From the NCBI GenBank assembly GCA_016712415.1, contig JADJRC010000001.1, forward strand, positions 124,001 to 188,000: 64,000 nucleotides of DNA, written 5' to 3'. The notes below the pieces were generated by a model. That model was not told the DNA's origin. It was given only the letters and a program-made list of their open reading frames with translations, and searched no databases. Made by a program: the position numbers and the translations under genes. This DNA comes from Lewinellaceae bacterium (GTDB taxonomy: Bacteria; Bacteroidota; Bacteroidia; Chitinophagales; Saprospiraceae). Shown here piece by piece: positions 1-8,422 of this stretch. Positions within the stretch are counted from its first letter, which is position 1, and each line of letters opens with the position of its first letter.

Positions 1-1710
1 GTACTGATCGGGCGTGTCTTCGTAGATAAAACTGGCCTCCAGTTCGTTCTGCAGGTAACCGTCGGGCGGGAACGCATGTCCTTTGGCGGCGCGGCGCGCG
101 GCGTAGAGTTTGATCAATCCCGCTGCGATGTCCTTGATTTTGCGTTTGGTGCGGGCCTTGAGTTGTTTCCAGGCATCGGAGCCGATCTTGGAGAGTTGCG
201 GCGGTGTGCCATCCTGCCCGACATACTTCGATATTTTGTGCAGCGAGTGGATGCTGACGTACAGAATGTCGTTGTTCTTGTAGTTGAGCCGCACGGCCTC
301 CTGTAGTTGTCCGCCCAGTTCGATCTTCTGCAATCCTGCAAACTTGCCGATACCGTGGTCGATGTGGGTCACGTAGTCGCCGGGTTGCAGTTCGCGCAGC
401 AGCCGTATGTTCAGGGCCTGCTCCCGGGTGAAGCCCTGCCTGACCTTGTACTGGTGGTAACGCTGGAATATCTGGTGGTCGGTCAGGCAAACGATTTTCA
501 GGTCTTCATCGACAAAGCCCTCGTGGATGGGTATTTCGACGGGGAGGAATTCCACCTGTGCCTTCAGTTCGCTGAAAATAGCCGACAGGCGGTCGAATTG
601 TTTCGGGTTCTCAGAGCAGATATAGATTTCATAACCGCCTGCTTTCCATTCGTGCATGGCGCGAATGAGCAGGTCGAAGTTCTTGTTGAAGGATGGCTGG
701 GGTTTGGAGTGAAAGGATATGGATTTTGCACTTGCGCCCTGCTTTTCCGTAAACACCAGCGTTCGCTCGGCAATTTCCCCCGCCACATCGCCCGGGTACA
801 AAAATGCCCGGTCGCGGAAAATTTCCCGCAGTTCCGCCGAATCCAGCGCCGTCAGTTTACCGGCAAACTGCTCCGCCCGCTCAAAGCAATGCTGCAGCCG
901 GTCGAGCAGCAACTGGAAGTCCTTGATCCAGATCACCGTACCCGGCGGCAGTATCTGAAAAAGCGACACTTTCTGATCCTGCCGGAAGCGTGTGTTGAGG
1001 TTGGGCACGATATTCACCGAACTGAGGCTGCGCTGCGACAACTGTGTCAGCGGATCGAATATGCGGATACTTTCCACCTCGTCGTCGAAGAGTTCGATGC
1101 GATAGGGTAGTTCGTTGCCCCAGGAAAACAGGTCGACAATACCGCCGCGGATGCTGAACTGACCCGGTTCGTACACAAAATCGGCGCGCTCAAAACCGTA
1201 TTCCACCAATACCTGAATCACAAAATCCACGTCGAGTTTTTCGCCCTTTTTTAACTCTATTCGGCTCTGTGCAAGCACATCGGGACGCACCACTTTCTCA
1301 AACAACGCCTCCGGGTACGTGACGACCACGGACCCTGAAGTCTCCGCCTGGGGCATGGTAATCTTGCTGATCACCTCGCTGCGCTGGAGGATTTGCGTTT
1401 GGTTCAGGTCGTCGAAAAACGCCGGGCGTTTAAAGGAATCGGGAAAAAAATGCGCGGCTTCGAGGCCGAGCAAACCCTGAAGGTCATTGTGCCGGTAGGC
1501 TGCTTCTTCCTTCCCGTTGGCAATAAAAAGATGAAAACCGCCGCCACCCGCCCTGCCTGCCGTTGCCGCCAGGACAAAAGACTCCTGAGCGCCGGTCAGT
1601 CCGTCGAGTTGTATACGGACTGAAGGCGATTGGTTATCAAGGTTTTGGGCGATTTTGTTCAGCGCCGGATGCTTGCGATACGCGGCGATAAGGTGCTGGA
1701 GGTTGCTCAC
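1..1710 (-). CDS. mfd: Transcription-repair coupling factor Mfd, N-terminal half (runs off the window)
   Basis: Mfd removes RNA polymerase stalled at DNA lesions and recruits UvrA. The reverse strand is open for 570 codons from a GTG at 1708-1710 to the left edge, where it ends in the conserved EDTPDQ stretch at the start of the helicase module. Before that come the UvrB-like N-terminal domains (IRGGIVDLFSWG at about residues 185-200) and the polymerase-interacting region (GDYVTHIDHGIGKFAGL). The family is about 1,100 residues, so roughly half is missing to the left. The GTG start matches the usual Bacteroidota N-terminus (SNLQHLIAAYRKHPAL). A TAnnTTTG box lies only 4 bases upstream, so the message may be leaderless. 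The identification is secure. Confidence 0.95.
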   Translation of the reverse strand, partial: MSNLQHLIAAYRKHPALNKIAQNLDNQSPSVRIQLDGLTGAQESFVLAATAGRAGGGGFHLFIANGKEEAAYRHNDLQGLLGLEAAHFFPDSFKRPAFFDDLNQTQILQRSEVISKITMPQAETSGSVVVTYPEALFEKVVRPDVLAQSRIELKKGEKLDVDFVIQVLVEYGFERADFVYEPGQFSIRGGIVDLFSWGNELPYRIELFDDEVESIRIFDPLTQLSQRSLSSVNIVPNLNTRFRQDQKVSLFQILPPGTVIWIKDFQLLLDRLQHCFERAEQFAGKLTALDSAELREIFRDRAFLYPGDVAGEIAERTLVFTEKQGASAKSISFHSKPQPSFNKNFDLLIRAMHEWKAGGYEIYICSENPKQFDRLSAIFSELKAQVEFLPVEIPIHEGFVDEDLKIVCLTDHQIFQRYHQYKVRQGFTREQALNIRLLRELQPGDYVTHIDHGIGKFAGLQKIELGGQLQEAVRLNYKNNDILYVSIHSLHKISKYVGQDGTPPQLSKIGSDAWKQLKARTKRKIKDIAAGLIKLYAARRAAKGHAFPPDGYLQNELEASFIYEDTPDQY

Positions 1711-1714
1711 GCGG

Positions 1715-1722
1715 CAAAGGTA
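1715..1722 (-). promoter_or_regulatory. Candidate -7 box of mfd
   Basis: On the reverse strand this reads TACCTTTG, a match to the Bacteroidota sigma-factor -7 consensus TAnnTTTG. It ends 4 bases before the GTG start of mfd, so initiation about 7 bases downstream would give a leaderless message. No convincing -33 TTG is seen. Confidence 0.4.
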
Positions 1723-1881
1723 TAAACTTTGTGTACCGGGGAAACGGCCAGGCAGGCGAAAGGTTTTATATCAACTGAATTCCTGCCGGTAAATTCAGGG
1801 CTTCCATTTGGCCCAAGCCAAAAATATTCCGGATTATTGCGCGAGCGATCCGCATGCAGGAGGCTCCACAACTATCCGATC

Positions 1882-3948
1882 ATGGCCAGCAAAAAGAAAC
1901 ACCAACCTTCCCGTCCGGCACAAAAGCAGGAACCGAAACGCCCGCAGTCGCCGGCCAAATCCGTGCCGCGCCCGGCTGTGGACTGGCCGGCAATGGCCAA
2001 TCGGTATGCCGTGCCCTGCCTGGCGGCCTTTCTGGCCGCCGGTTTTCTGATCCGGGTGCTCAACCTGCCGGCGCTCAGCCTTTGGATCGATGAATATGTT
2101 CATGTGCTTCGGGCAAAAAATGTCGTGGAAGGAGCGGGGCCACTGCTCACCGACGACAACAACGGCATCTTGTATACCCTCTCCATGTTGCCGGGTTTCG
2201 CCGTCTTTGGCGCCAAGGTGTTCTGGGCCCGGTTTCCCAGCGTATTGTTCGGCCTGGGCATGGTCTACCTCATTTACAGGATGGGCACACACCTGTTCAA
2301 CCGGTACGTCGGACTCGTGGCCGCATTCGGCGCTACCTTTTCACTTTACCTGGTTTTTTGGTCGCGGATGGGCCGCAATTACGCCATTCTCGGTTTTTTC
2401 AGCCTGCTGCTGGGCTACGTCTTTCTGCGGGCCACTGAGGTAAAAGCAACGCCGGATGCGCCAGGCTGGTGGCGCCGTGCGGGACTCTCACGCCGACACA
2501 CGCTCCTGCTTCCGGTTGTCGGCTTATTGAGCTTGTTGTCGCATCAACTGTCTTTTTTCTTTGTGTTCACAGTGGGCGTTTACGCGGCTATCGTGGCTGC
2601 GCAGGGGGTCGACAGGAAAAAATACATCTGGATGGCGGGAATCACCCTGCCGTTCCTGCTGGCCGTTTTGATCCCGCCCCTTGGATCGGTATTGAAAAGC
2701 ATCCTCCAGCCGTTGCTGCTCTCCAATATCGCCGAATGGGCCATGCCCGACTGGGGCAGGTTGGGCAAATTGTTCTCTGAAAAACCCCTGGAGGCGTTTA
2801 ACCTGTACAACAACCTGTTGCGCTACGACCTCCACTGGCTCTACCTGCCGGCTCTGGCCGGACTGGTCGTCGCATTCAGGGTGCGTCCTGCCGCCGGCGC
2901 ATGGCTTCTGGCAAGTTTTCTGACGCCCTTTCTGCTGCTGAGTTTCGTGTTTCGCGAGCCGTTTCTGAGTCGTTACCTCATTTTCGCCTATCCCTACATA
3001 TTGATCGCTGCCGGGGTGTTTTTTTACGCTTTGTGGCATTGGGTGCGCAGTAAAACGCCTGGTCTGTCCAACACCACCGCATATGCTTTACTGGCCTTGC
3101 CCTTTGTTCTGATCCTGGCCGGCGCCCGTTGGACTTCCATAGCAGACCTGGCGCTGGCGCGCAAACTGGAAGGCCATATTGTCGACGCACAGGTGGCCAG
3201 TTGGTCGTTTACGGACTGGAAAGGCGCCTGCGCCTTTGTGGAAAAAAACCAGAAGCCGGGCGACCTGCTGATGTCGACCGTTCCCACTGCCGCCTCGTAC
3301 TACCTGGACCGGAACGACGTGCTGTGGTTCCGCCAGGCATATTATGACAACCAGAGCAAGGGTTATAAATTCAATGCGCCCAATCCCGCAGGCGGACCCG
3401 GCGCGGCATCGTTTGAAGACCTCGTCCGCACGGTACAGCAAAGCCCGCGCGGCTGGCTGATCGCCGATTATTACCTCGAAAATGTGTTCACCGATGAAAA
3501 AGCGCTGCTCTGGGTGTACCAAAACATGCACTACTATCCGGAGGCTTCTCCCGACGGGCGGGTCATGGTATTCGGCTGGGACAATGCCCGGCCCCGGCCG
3601 GAACGGCAAAACCTCGTGGTGGAGCTGGGCATGGACAAAGACAACATGGAGTCGCGTGAATTTCACCTGAGCCTGCCGCAGGAACTTTTCAGCCAGCCGG
3701 AAATTGTATTGACCGCCCGTACCAGCGGTTTAGACTCCAACCGGGAAGGTCTGGTGCTGTTCAACGGCCAGAACGCCGCGTGGCTGCCGCCCAACAACGG
3801 CTCCGGTGTGGAGGAGCAGTCGATCCCGATCCCGCGCGAATGGATACGCCCGGGGCCAAACACCATCCAGATACTTTATGAGCCCGAGCGCCCGCGCGAC
3901 CCGAGAAAAGGATTTACACTCTACTTCCTGTCGATAACGGGAAAGTAA
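1882..3948 (+). CDS. Membrane glycosyltransferase, GT39/ArnT-like (PMT family)
   Basis: This 688-residue protein probably transfers a sugar from a polyprenyl-phosphate donor to an acceptor on the periplasmic side of the inner membrane. After a Lys/Pro-rich cytoplasmic stretch (residues 1-38) comes the first membrane segment (about 41-60), followed at 67-72 by LWIDEY. This acidic Asp-Glu pair in the first outer loop is the catalytic signature of PMT/ArnT enzymes. About ten more hydrophobic segments follow, then a soluble C-terminal region from about residue 430. The open frame extends upstream to 1729, but the ATG at 1882 gives a normal basic N-terminus. It stands alone between mfd and a convergent acetyltransferase, so its acceptor is unknown. 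Confidence 0.75.
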   Translation: MASKKKHQPSRPAQKQEPKRPQSPAKSVPRPAVDWPAMANRYAVPCLAAFLAAGFLIRVLNLPALSLWIDEYVHVLRAKNVVEGAGPLLTDDNNGILYTLSMLPGFAVFGAKVFWARFPSVLFGLGMVYLIYRMGTHLFNRYVGLVAAFGATFSLYLVFWSRMGRNYAILGFFSLLLGYVFLRATEVKATPDAPGWWRRAGLSRRHTLLLPVVGLLSLLSHQLSFFFVFTVGVYAAIVAAQGVDRKKYIWMAGITLPFLLAVLIPPLGSVLKSILQPLLLSNIAEWAMPDWGRLGKLFSEKPLEAFNLYNNLLRYDLHWLYLPALAGLVVAFRVRPAAGAWLLASFLTPFLLLSFVFREPFLSRYLIFAYPYILIAAGVFFYALWHWVRSKTPGLSNTTAYALLALPFVLILAGARWTSIADLALARKLEGHIVDAQVASWSFTDWKGACAFVEKNQKPGDLLMSTVPTAASYYLDRNDVLWFRQAYYDNQSKGYKFNAPNPAGGPGAASFEDLVRTVQQSPRGWLIADYYLENVFTDEKALLWVYQNMHYYPEASPDGRVMVFGWDNARPRPERQNLVVELGMDKDNMESREFHLSLPQELFSQPEIVLTARTSGLDSNREGLVLFNGQNAAWLPPNNGSGVEEQSIPIPREWIRPGPNTIQILYEPERPRDPRKGFTLYFLSITGK

Positions 3949-3965
3949 CGCACCCAATAACGGTG

Positions 3966-4478
3966 CTATGCCGGACGGGTCAGGATGAATTCCAGGTTTT
4001 CGGAATCGTAAATAAAACGCCGGCCGGCCAGTTGAAAGCCGCATTTGGTCAGCACTTTTTGGGAAGGATGGTTATCGGGGTCTGTCACCGCCACTAATTT
4101 GGACACCTGAAACGCTGCAAAGGCGCGCTCGGTCAGGGCATTGGTGATCTCTGTAGCCAGCCCTCGACCCCAATATGCTTTCAGCAGCACATATCCTACC
4201 TCCAGGTCGCTGCCGGGCTGATAGTCCAGGTGCCGCAGCACACAGTTGCCGACAGGCGCCCCGGACGCTTTCCAGACGGCAATAAAGGTGCCGAGGCCGG
4301 GATTGTCGCGGGCGTAATCGAGCCACATGGTCATACGTTTGCGCACCACCTCCGGGTCAGATTCGGGCGGTCGGATATAACGCATAAGCTCGGGATCGCC
4401 CTGAAGCATGAAAATAAAGTCGAAATCGTCGGGTGCGACGGGGCGCAGGAGCAGGCGGGTTGTTTCGATGGTCGGCAT
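3966..4478 (-). CDS. GNAT N-acetyltransferase, RimJ/RimL-like
   Basis: A 170-residue acetyl-CoA-dependent acetyltransferase of the GNAT fold. It opens with IETTRLLLRPVAPDDF, the typical start of the ribosomal-protein/small-molecule RimJ group. Residues about 110-125 (VGYVLLKAYWGRGLATE) form beta4 and the acetyl-CoA pyrophosphate-binding loop (Q/RxxGxG/A type). The C-terminus (KVLTKCGFQLAGRRFIYD) matches the family end. The substrate cannot be told: N-termini of ribosomal proteins, antibiotics and amines are all known in this group. It is transcribed divergently from the pxp cluster. Confidence 0.85.
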   Translation of the reverse strand: MPTIETTRLLLRPVAPDDFDFIFMLQGDPELMRYIRPPESDPEVVRKRMTMWLDYARDNPGLGTFIAVWKASGAPVGNCVLRHLDYQPGSDLEVGYVLLKAYWGRGLATEITNALTERAFAAFQVSKLVAVTDPDNHPSQKVLTKCGFQLAGRRFIYDSENLEFILTRPA

Positions 4479-4502
4479 AGATGCAGGTGTGATTTTAATG
4501 GC

Positions 4503-4510
4503 AAAAATAT
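4503..4510 (-). promoter_or_regulatory. Candidate -7 box of the GNAT gene
   Basis: Reads TATTTTTG on the reverse strand (consensus TAnnTTTG), 25 bases upstream of the acetyltransferase ATG. It is paired with a forward-strand box a few bases away, so this short AT-rich stretch may hold divergent promoters. Confidence 0.4.
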
Positions 4511-4525
4511 ATTAACCCAAGCTGG

Positions 4526-4533
4526 TATATTTG
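4526..4533 (+). promoter_or_regulatory. Candidate -7 box toward the pxp cluster
   Basis: TATATTTG matches the Bacteroidota -7 consensus and points toward pxpB, whose ATG is 66 bases downstream. A second match, TAGATTTG at 4584-4591, lies 8 bases before that ATG. Without a clear -33 element neither can be preferred. Confidence 0.35.
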
Positions 4534-4598
4534 GGCTGTTTCATTTCAAATCAATTTGCAACCGGCTGTTTTTGTTCCGCCGATAGATTTGTCCTGCC

Positions 4599-5289
4599 AT
4601 GAAAGAACCAGATCATCCCCCTCTGATCATGCCGCTTAATGAAGGTGCTGTCTCCGTTACATTCGGCCGCTCCATCAACAAGGAAGTATACCGGAAAGTG
4701 ACCTGGTTACGCGATTTTTTGCTCGAAAACCCTTTTCCAGGGCAGGATTCGGTCGTGCCGTCGTACGCTGCCCTTACCGTATTTTTCGACCCGCAACATG
4801 TCGTTCTTCGCCAGTCCGGGGAACAGGAATGGCCGACAGGCTTCGTCGTCAATTTTCTTCGTCGGGCATTAAAAACGATGCCCGCAGACGAAAAAAACGC
4901 CTGAAATTACGCCAACTTTCGATATACCTGTCCGCTATACCGGCCCCCACCTGGCGGAGGTTGCAGTGCAATTACAGATTTCCACGCAAGAGGTTGTCAG
5001 GCTCCATACCGAAAACACCTATACCGTTTTCATGATCGGCTTCCTGCCCGGATTCCCCTACATGGGCCCCCTGCCGGAAGCCCTTCAGTTGCCGCGCCGT
5101 GCCACGCCACGCCTGCGTGTTGCTCCAGGCAGCGTCGCCATAGCAGGGGCACAGACGGGCATTTATCCGCTGCAATCGCCTGGCGGCTGGCACATCATCG
5201 GGCATACGGATATTGCACTGTTTAACCCGGCCGCCCGGCCGCCATCCTTGCTGCGACCGGGCATGCAGGTGAGGTTTATCGCTACATAA
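4599..5289 (+). pseudogene. pxpB: 5-oxoprolinase subunit B (PxpB/KipI family), split by a frameshift
   Basis: PxpB is one of three subunits of the bacterial ATP-dependent 5-oxoprolinase, which opens pyroglutamate to glutamate. Two open pieces together cover the protein: 4599-4904 (GAVSVTFGRSINKEVYRK, the family N-terminus) and a second frame usable from about 4903 to 5289 (IPVRYTGPHLAEVA, then the hallmark FMIGFLPGFPYMG and the GSVAIAGAQTGIYP/SPGGWHIIG motifs). The frame changes at the A7 run 4891-4897. Removing one A would give an uninterrupted protein of about 229 residues. The shift may be a sequencing or assembly indel, real decay or slippage. It heads the pxpB-pxpC-pxpA-transporter cluster. 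Confidence 0.85.
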
Positions 5290-5300
5290 AAACCAATCCC

Positions 5301-6325
5301 GTGAAAATCGCAATCCTCCATCCGGGCACACTTGCCACCGTCCAGGACCTGGGCCGCACCAACTGGCGCGCAGAAGGCATACCCCTGTGCGGTGCAGCCG
5401 ATACGGTGGGGCACCGGATAGCCAATTTCCTGACCGGCAACACTGCCGGTGCGGCGACAATTGAACTGGCCGGAGGAAAATTCTCTGCCTGGATTGAAGA
5501 AGGCGGGCGGCTGGCGCTGTCGGGCGCAGGCGGGCAATTGCGGCTGGATGGTTTCGACATTGCACAAGGCCGTTCCGTATTTGCCCCTTCGGGGACGCTG
5601 CTGGAAGTGCTGCCGGCGCCGGGAGGCAGTTTCAGTTACCTGGCCACAACGGGAGGTTGGGATGTGCCGGTAATTCTCGACAGCCGAAGCACCTGCCTGC
5701 CTGCGGGTTTTGGCGGACTGAAGGGGCGCATGCTGCAAAAGGGGACATGTTGAGCGCTGCGACCGGGTCATCGGGCAATGCACTCACTTCACAGGCCACG
5801 GAGCCGTCAGATGAAAACGAGTCGGGGAAATGGGCTGTTGACACCTCGTCGTTCCGGCCATTTCAAACGGCAGGCAGCACAAATACCCTGATTCGTGTGC
5901 TCCCGGGCCCCGAATCCGAGCGCTTCGAGGCGGCATACCGGCAGGCATTTTTCGAAATGCCTTTTACCGTTTCCCTTCAAAAGGACCGCATGGGCGTCAG
6001 GCTTCGGCCCGCCGGAACACTGCTGCCATATGCAAACGGCGACATGCTTTCTACCGCCGTCATGCCCGGCACAATCCAGGTGCCGCCCGACGGCAACCCG
6101 GTTGCCCTGCTTGCCGATGCGCAAACAACCGGCGGCTACCCCCGGATCGCACAAGTAATTGCGGTCGACATTCCGGTACTGGCACAGACCCCGCCCGGGC
6201 AAACCATTCTTTTTCAGACAGTTACCTTTTTCGATGCTGAGAAACTGCTGTTTGAACAGGAAAAAGTGCTGCAAAAAATCCATCTTGCCGTACAATTCAA
6301 ACTTCGGAAACATGCCGGCAATTGA
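5301..6325 (+). pseudogene. pxpC: 5-oxoprolinase subunit C (PxpC/KipA family), split by a frameshift
   Basis: PxpC is the biotin-dependent-carboxylase-like partner of PxpB. The first piece, 5301-5753, carries the family N-terminus (TLATVQDLGRTNWRAEGIP, then GAADTVGHRIANFLTGN). The second, in another frame to 6325, carries the C-terminal half (FRPFQTAGSTNTLIRVLPGP, then the closing GGYPRIAQVIAVDI motif). The frames meet at the G4 run 5741-5744, and one extra G would restore KGRMLQKGDMLSAATGSSG. The gene starts 11 bases after pxpB ends and its tail overlaps the pxpA start by 14 bases, so the three genes are coupled. This is the second frameshift within about 850 bases. Confidence 0.85.
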
Positions 6326-7067
6326 TCTGAACTGCGACATGGGAGAAAGTTTCGGCGCCTGGAAAATGGGCAACGACGCTGCCCTGATGCAATACATCTC
6401 CTCCGCCAATATTGCCTGCGGCTTTCATGCGGGCGACCCGGCCATCATGCGCGAAACGGTGCGGCTGGCCCTGAAATACCATGTCGCCATCGGCGCGCAT
6501 CCGGGCTTTCCCGACCTTCAGGGTTTCGGGCGGCGCGACATAAAGATGTCGCCGGAAGATGTGTATGCCATGGTGCTTTACCAAACAGGCGCCTTGCAGG
6601 CCATTGCCCGCTCGGAAGGCGCCGCCGTGCACCATGTCAAGCCGCACGGCGCCCTGTACAACATGGCCGCCAAAGACCGCACCCTGGCCGATGCCATCGC
6701 CCGCGCCGTACAACAGGCGGGCCCCGACCTCGTGTTGTACGGGCTGAGCGGGAGCGCACTGATCGAAGCGGCCCGTAGTATCGGTTTGCGCAGCGCCAGC
6801 GAGGTGTTTGCCGATCGAACCTATCAAAGCGACGGCTCGCTCACGCCGCGCAGCCGCGCCGATGCAATGGTCGAAAGCGCAAGGGGCGCAACAGAACAGG
6901 CATTGCAGATGGTTCATTATCAGACAGTTGTCAGCGCCGACGGCAAGACGGTCGATCTTCAGGCCGAAACAATATGCCTGCACGGCGACGGCGCGCATGC
7001 GCTGGAGTTCGCGCAGGCCATTCACGCGGCGTTTAAGCAAAACGGTATTGAGGTTAAAGCGCCCTGA
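6312..7067 (+). CDS. pxpA: 5-oxoprolinase subunit A (LamB/YcsF family)
   Basis: PxpA is the third subunit of ATP-dependent 5-oxoprolinase. The intact 251-residue protein begins MPAIDLNCDMGESFGAW, the conserved family N-terminus. It continues with IACGFHAGDPAIMRETV, IGAHPGFPDLQGFGRR, VKPHGALYNMA and EVFADRTYQ, all recognised YcsF motifs, and ends near ICLHGD. The ATG at 6312 was chosen because an open frame reaching further upstream lies inside pxpC in another frame. It is the only intact pxp gene here, so working enzyme depends on whether the pxpB and pxpC shifts are real. Confidence 0.95.
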   Translation: MPAIDLNCDMGESFGAWKMGNDAALMQYISSANIACGFHAGDPAIMRETVRLALKYHVAIGAHPGFPDLQGFGRRDIKMSPEDVYAMVLYQTGALQAIARSEGAAVHHVKPHGALYNMAAKDRTLADAIARAVQQAGPDLVLYGLSGSALIEAARSIGLRSASEVFADRTYQSDGSLTPRSRADAMVESARGATEQALQMVHYQTVVSADGKTVDLQAETICLHGDGAHALEFAQAIHAAFKQNGIEVKAP

Positions 7068-7103
7068 GGCATTCCTGCTGCTGCGGGAATAAACAAAACG
7101 AAC

Positions 7104-8282
7104 ATGCGCGTACCAATCAAATACACCGGCATCAGTATTGGCGCCGCTTTCCTGATGGCCACTTCGGCCATTGGACCCGGTTTTCTGACGCAGACGGCCG
7201 TATTCACGGCGCAATTGGGCGCCAGTTTCGGCTTTATTATCCTGTTGTCTGTACTGCTCGATCTGGGCGCGCAGGTCAATATCTGGCGCACCGTCACCGC
7301 GTCGAACCTGCGGGCGCCCGAACTGGCCAACCGGGTATTGCCGGGGCTGGGACATTTTCTTACCCTGCTGATCGTTGCCGGAGGCCTGGCCTTCAATATT
7401 GGCAATGTAGCGGGGGCGGGCCTGGGGCTGGAAGCCCTGGCCGGCATCCCGCCCGGCTGGGGTGCAGCCCTCAGTGGCGGCATCGCGGCAGGGTTATTCC
7501 TCAGCAGGGAAGCCGGAAAGGCCGTTGATTACTTTGTGCGGGTGCTTGGCGCGCTGATGATCCTCATGACCGCCTGGGTGGCGGTATCGGCCCATCCGCC
7601 CCTTGCAGAAGTAGCGCTACGAACCTTCTTCCCCGAAAAAATGGATGCCGTTGCAGTGCTTACCATTGTGGGCGGTACCGTCGGCGGCTATATTTCCTTT
7701 GCCGGCGCACATCGCCTGCTCGATGCGGGTATAAAAGGAGCAGACAACATCGAGGTTGTAACCAAAAGTGCTTTTACAGGCATAGGAATTGCCACTGCCA
7801 TGCGGATGCTGTTGTTTTTGGCCGCACTTGGCGTGGTTGCCGGCGGAGCGGCAATAGACCCCGCCAACCCGCCTGCTTCCATATTCCGGGCAGCGGCAGG
7901 CGCACCAGGCCACCGCTTCTTCGGACTGGTGATGTGGGCTGCGGCCATCACCTCGGTCGTCGGATGCACCTACACCTCCATTACCTTTCTCACGAGTTCC
8001 TTTCAGCAATGGAAAGGAGCGGCAAGGTGGTTGCAACCTGCCTTTATCGCCATTTCCGTATTTGTTTTCTGCTTCTTTGGCAAACCCGTTCGGACACTCA
8101 TTGTGGCGGGGGCCCTCAACGGGCTGATCCTGCCGGTCGCGCTGGCCGCCATGTTGCTGGCAGCCCGGCGCCGGGAGATCACTGCCGGGTATCGCCTGCC
8201 AACCCTTTGGCAGGCTGCCGGATGGATCGTTGTTGTAATCATGGGCATCATGGCGGCAGGCGCCCTCCGGCAGATGGTGTAA
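7104..8282 (+). CDS. NRAMP-family transporter of the pxp cluster (YcsG-like)
   Basis: A 392-residue inner-membrane protein with about ten or eleven hydrophobic segments and no signal peptide. It aligns by eye with NRAMP-like transporters. In the first membrane segment the metal-binding DPGN is replaced by IGPGFLTQTA, as in members that do not handle Mn or Fe. The second conserved unwound helix reads GGYISFAGAHRLLD. A gene of this kind (ycsG) sits beside the YcsF/KipI/KipA genes in Bacillus subtilis. From this context, uptake of 5-oxoproline or a related small molecule is a reasonable but unproven inference. It follows pxpA by 36 bases and is probably cotranscribed. Confidence 0.8.
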   Translation: MRVPIKYTGISIGAAFLMATSAIGPGFLTQTAVFTAQLGASFGFIILLSVLLDLGAQVNIWRTVTASNLRAPELANRVLPGLGHFLTLLIVAGGLAFNIGNVAGAGLGLEALAGIPPGWGAALSGGIAAGLFLSREAGKAVDYFVRVLGALMILMTAWVAVSAHPPLAEVALRTFFPEKMDAVAVLTIVGGTVGGYISFAGAHRLLDAGIKGADNIEVVTKSAFTGIGIATAMRMLLFLAALGVVAGGAAIDPANPPASIFRAAAGAPGHRFFGLVMWAAAITSVVGCTYTSITFLTSSFQQWKGAARWLQPAFIAISVFVFCFFGKPVRTLIVAGALNGLILPVALAAMLLAARRREITAGYRLPTLWQAAGWIVVVIMGIMAAGALRQMV

Positions 8283-8362
8283 AATTCATGGGTCAGGGTT
8301 AGGCAATAATCCAACATACCGTTTACATAAACCTGAACTTGCAACAAAAACAGTAAAAAATA

Positions 8363-8393
8363 TTGACCATTAACAATATATGCGATATTTTTG
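8363..8393 (+). promoter_or_regulatory. Promoter of the EAD11-like membrane protein
   Basis: TTG at 8363-8365, a 20-base spacer and TATTTTTG at 8386-8393 match both halves of the Bacteroidota promoter. The region is AT-rich against GC-rich neighbours and lies 30 bases upstream of the ATG at 8423. Confidence 0.55.
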
Positions 8394-8422
8394 CATGAAA
8401 TGAACCTAATCCACCAGACCAT

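Noticed and set aside
6297..7355. Reverse-strand open frame of about 350 codons across pxpA and the transporter
   Set aside because: It is a shadow of two clearly conserved forward genes and has no family match.
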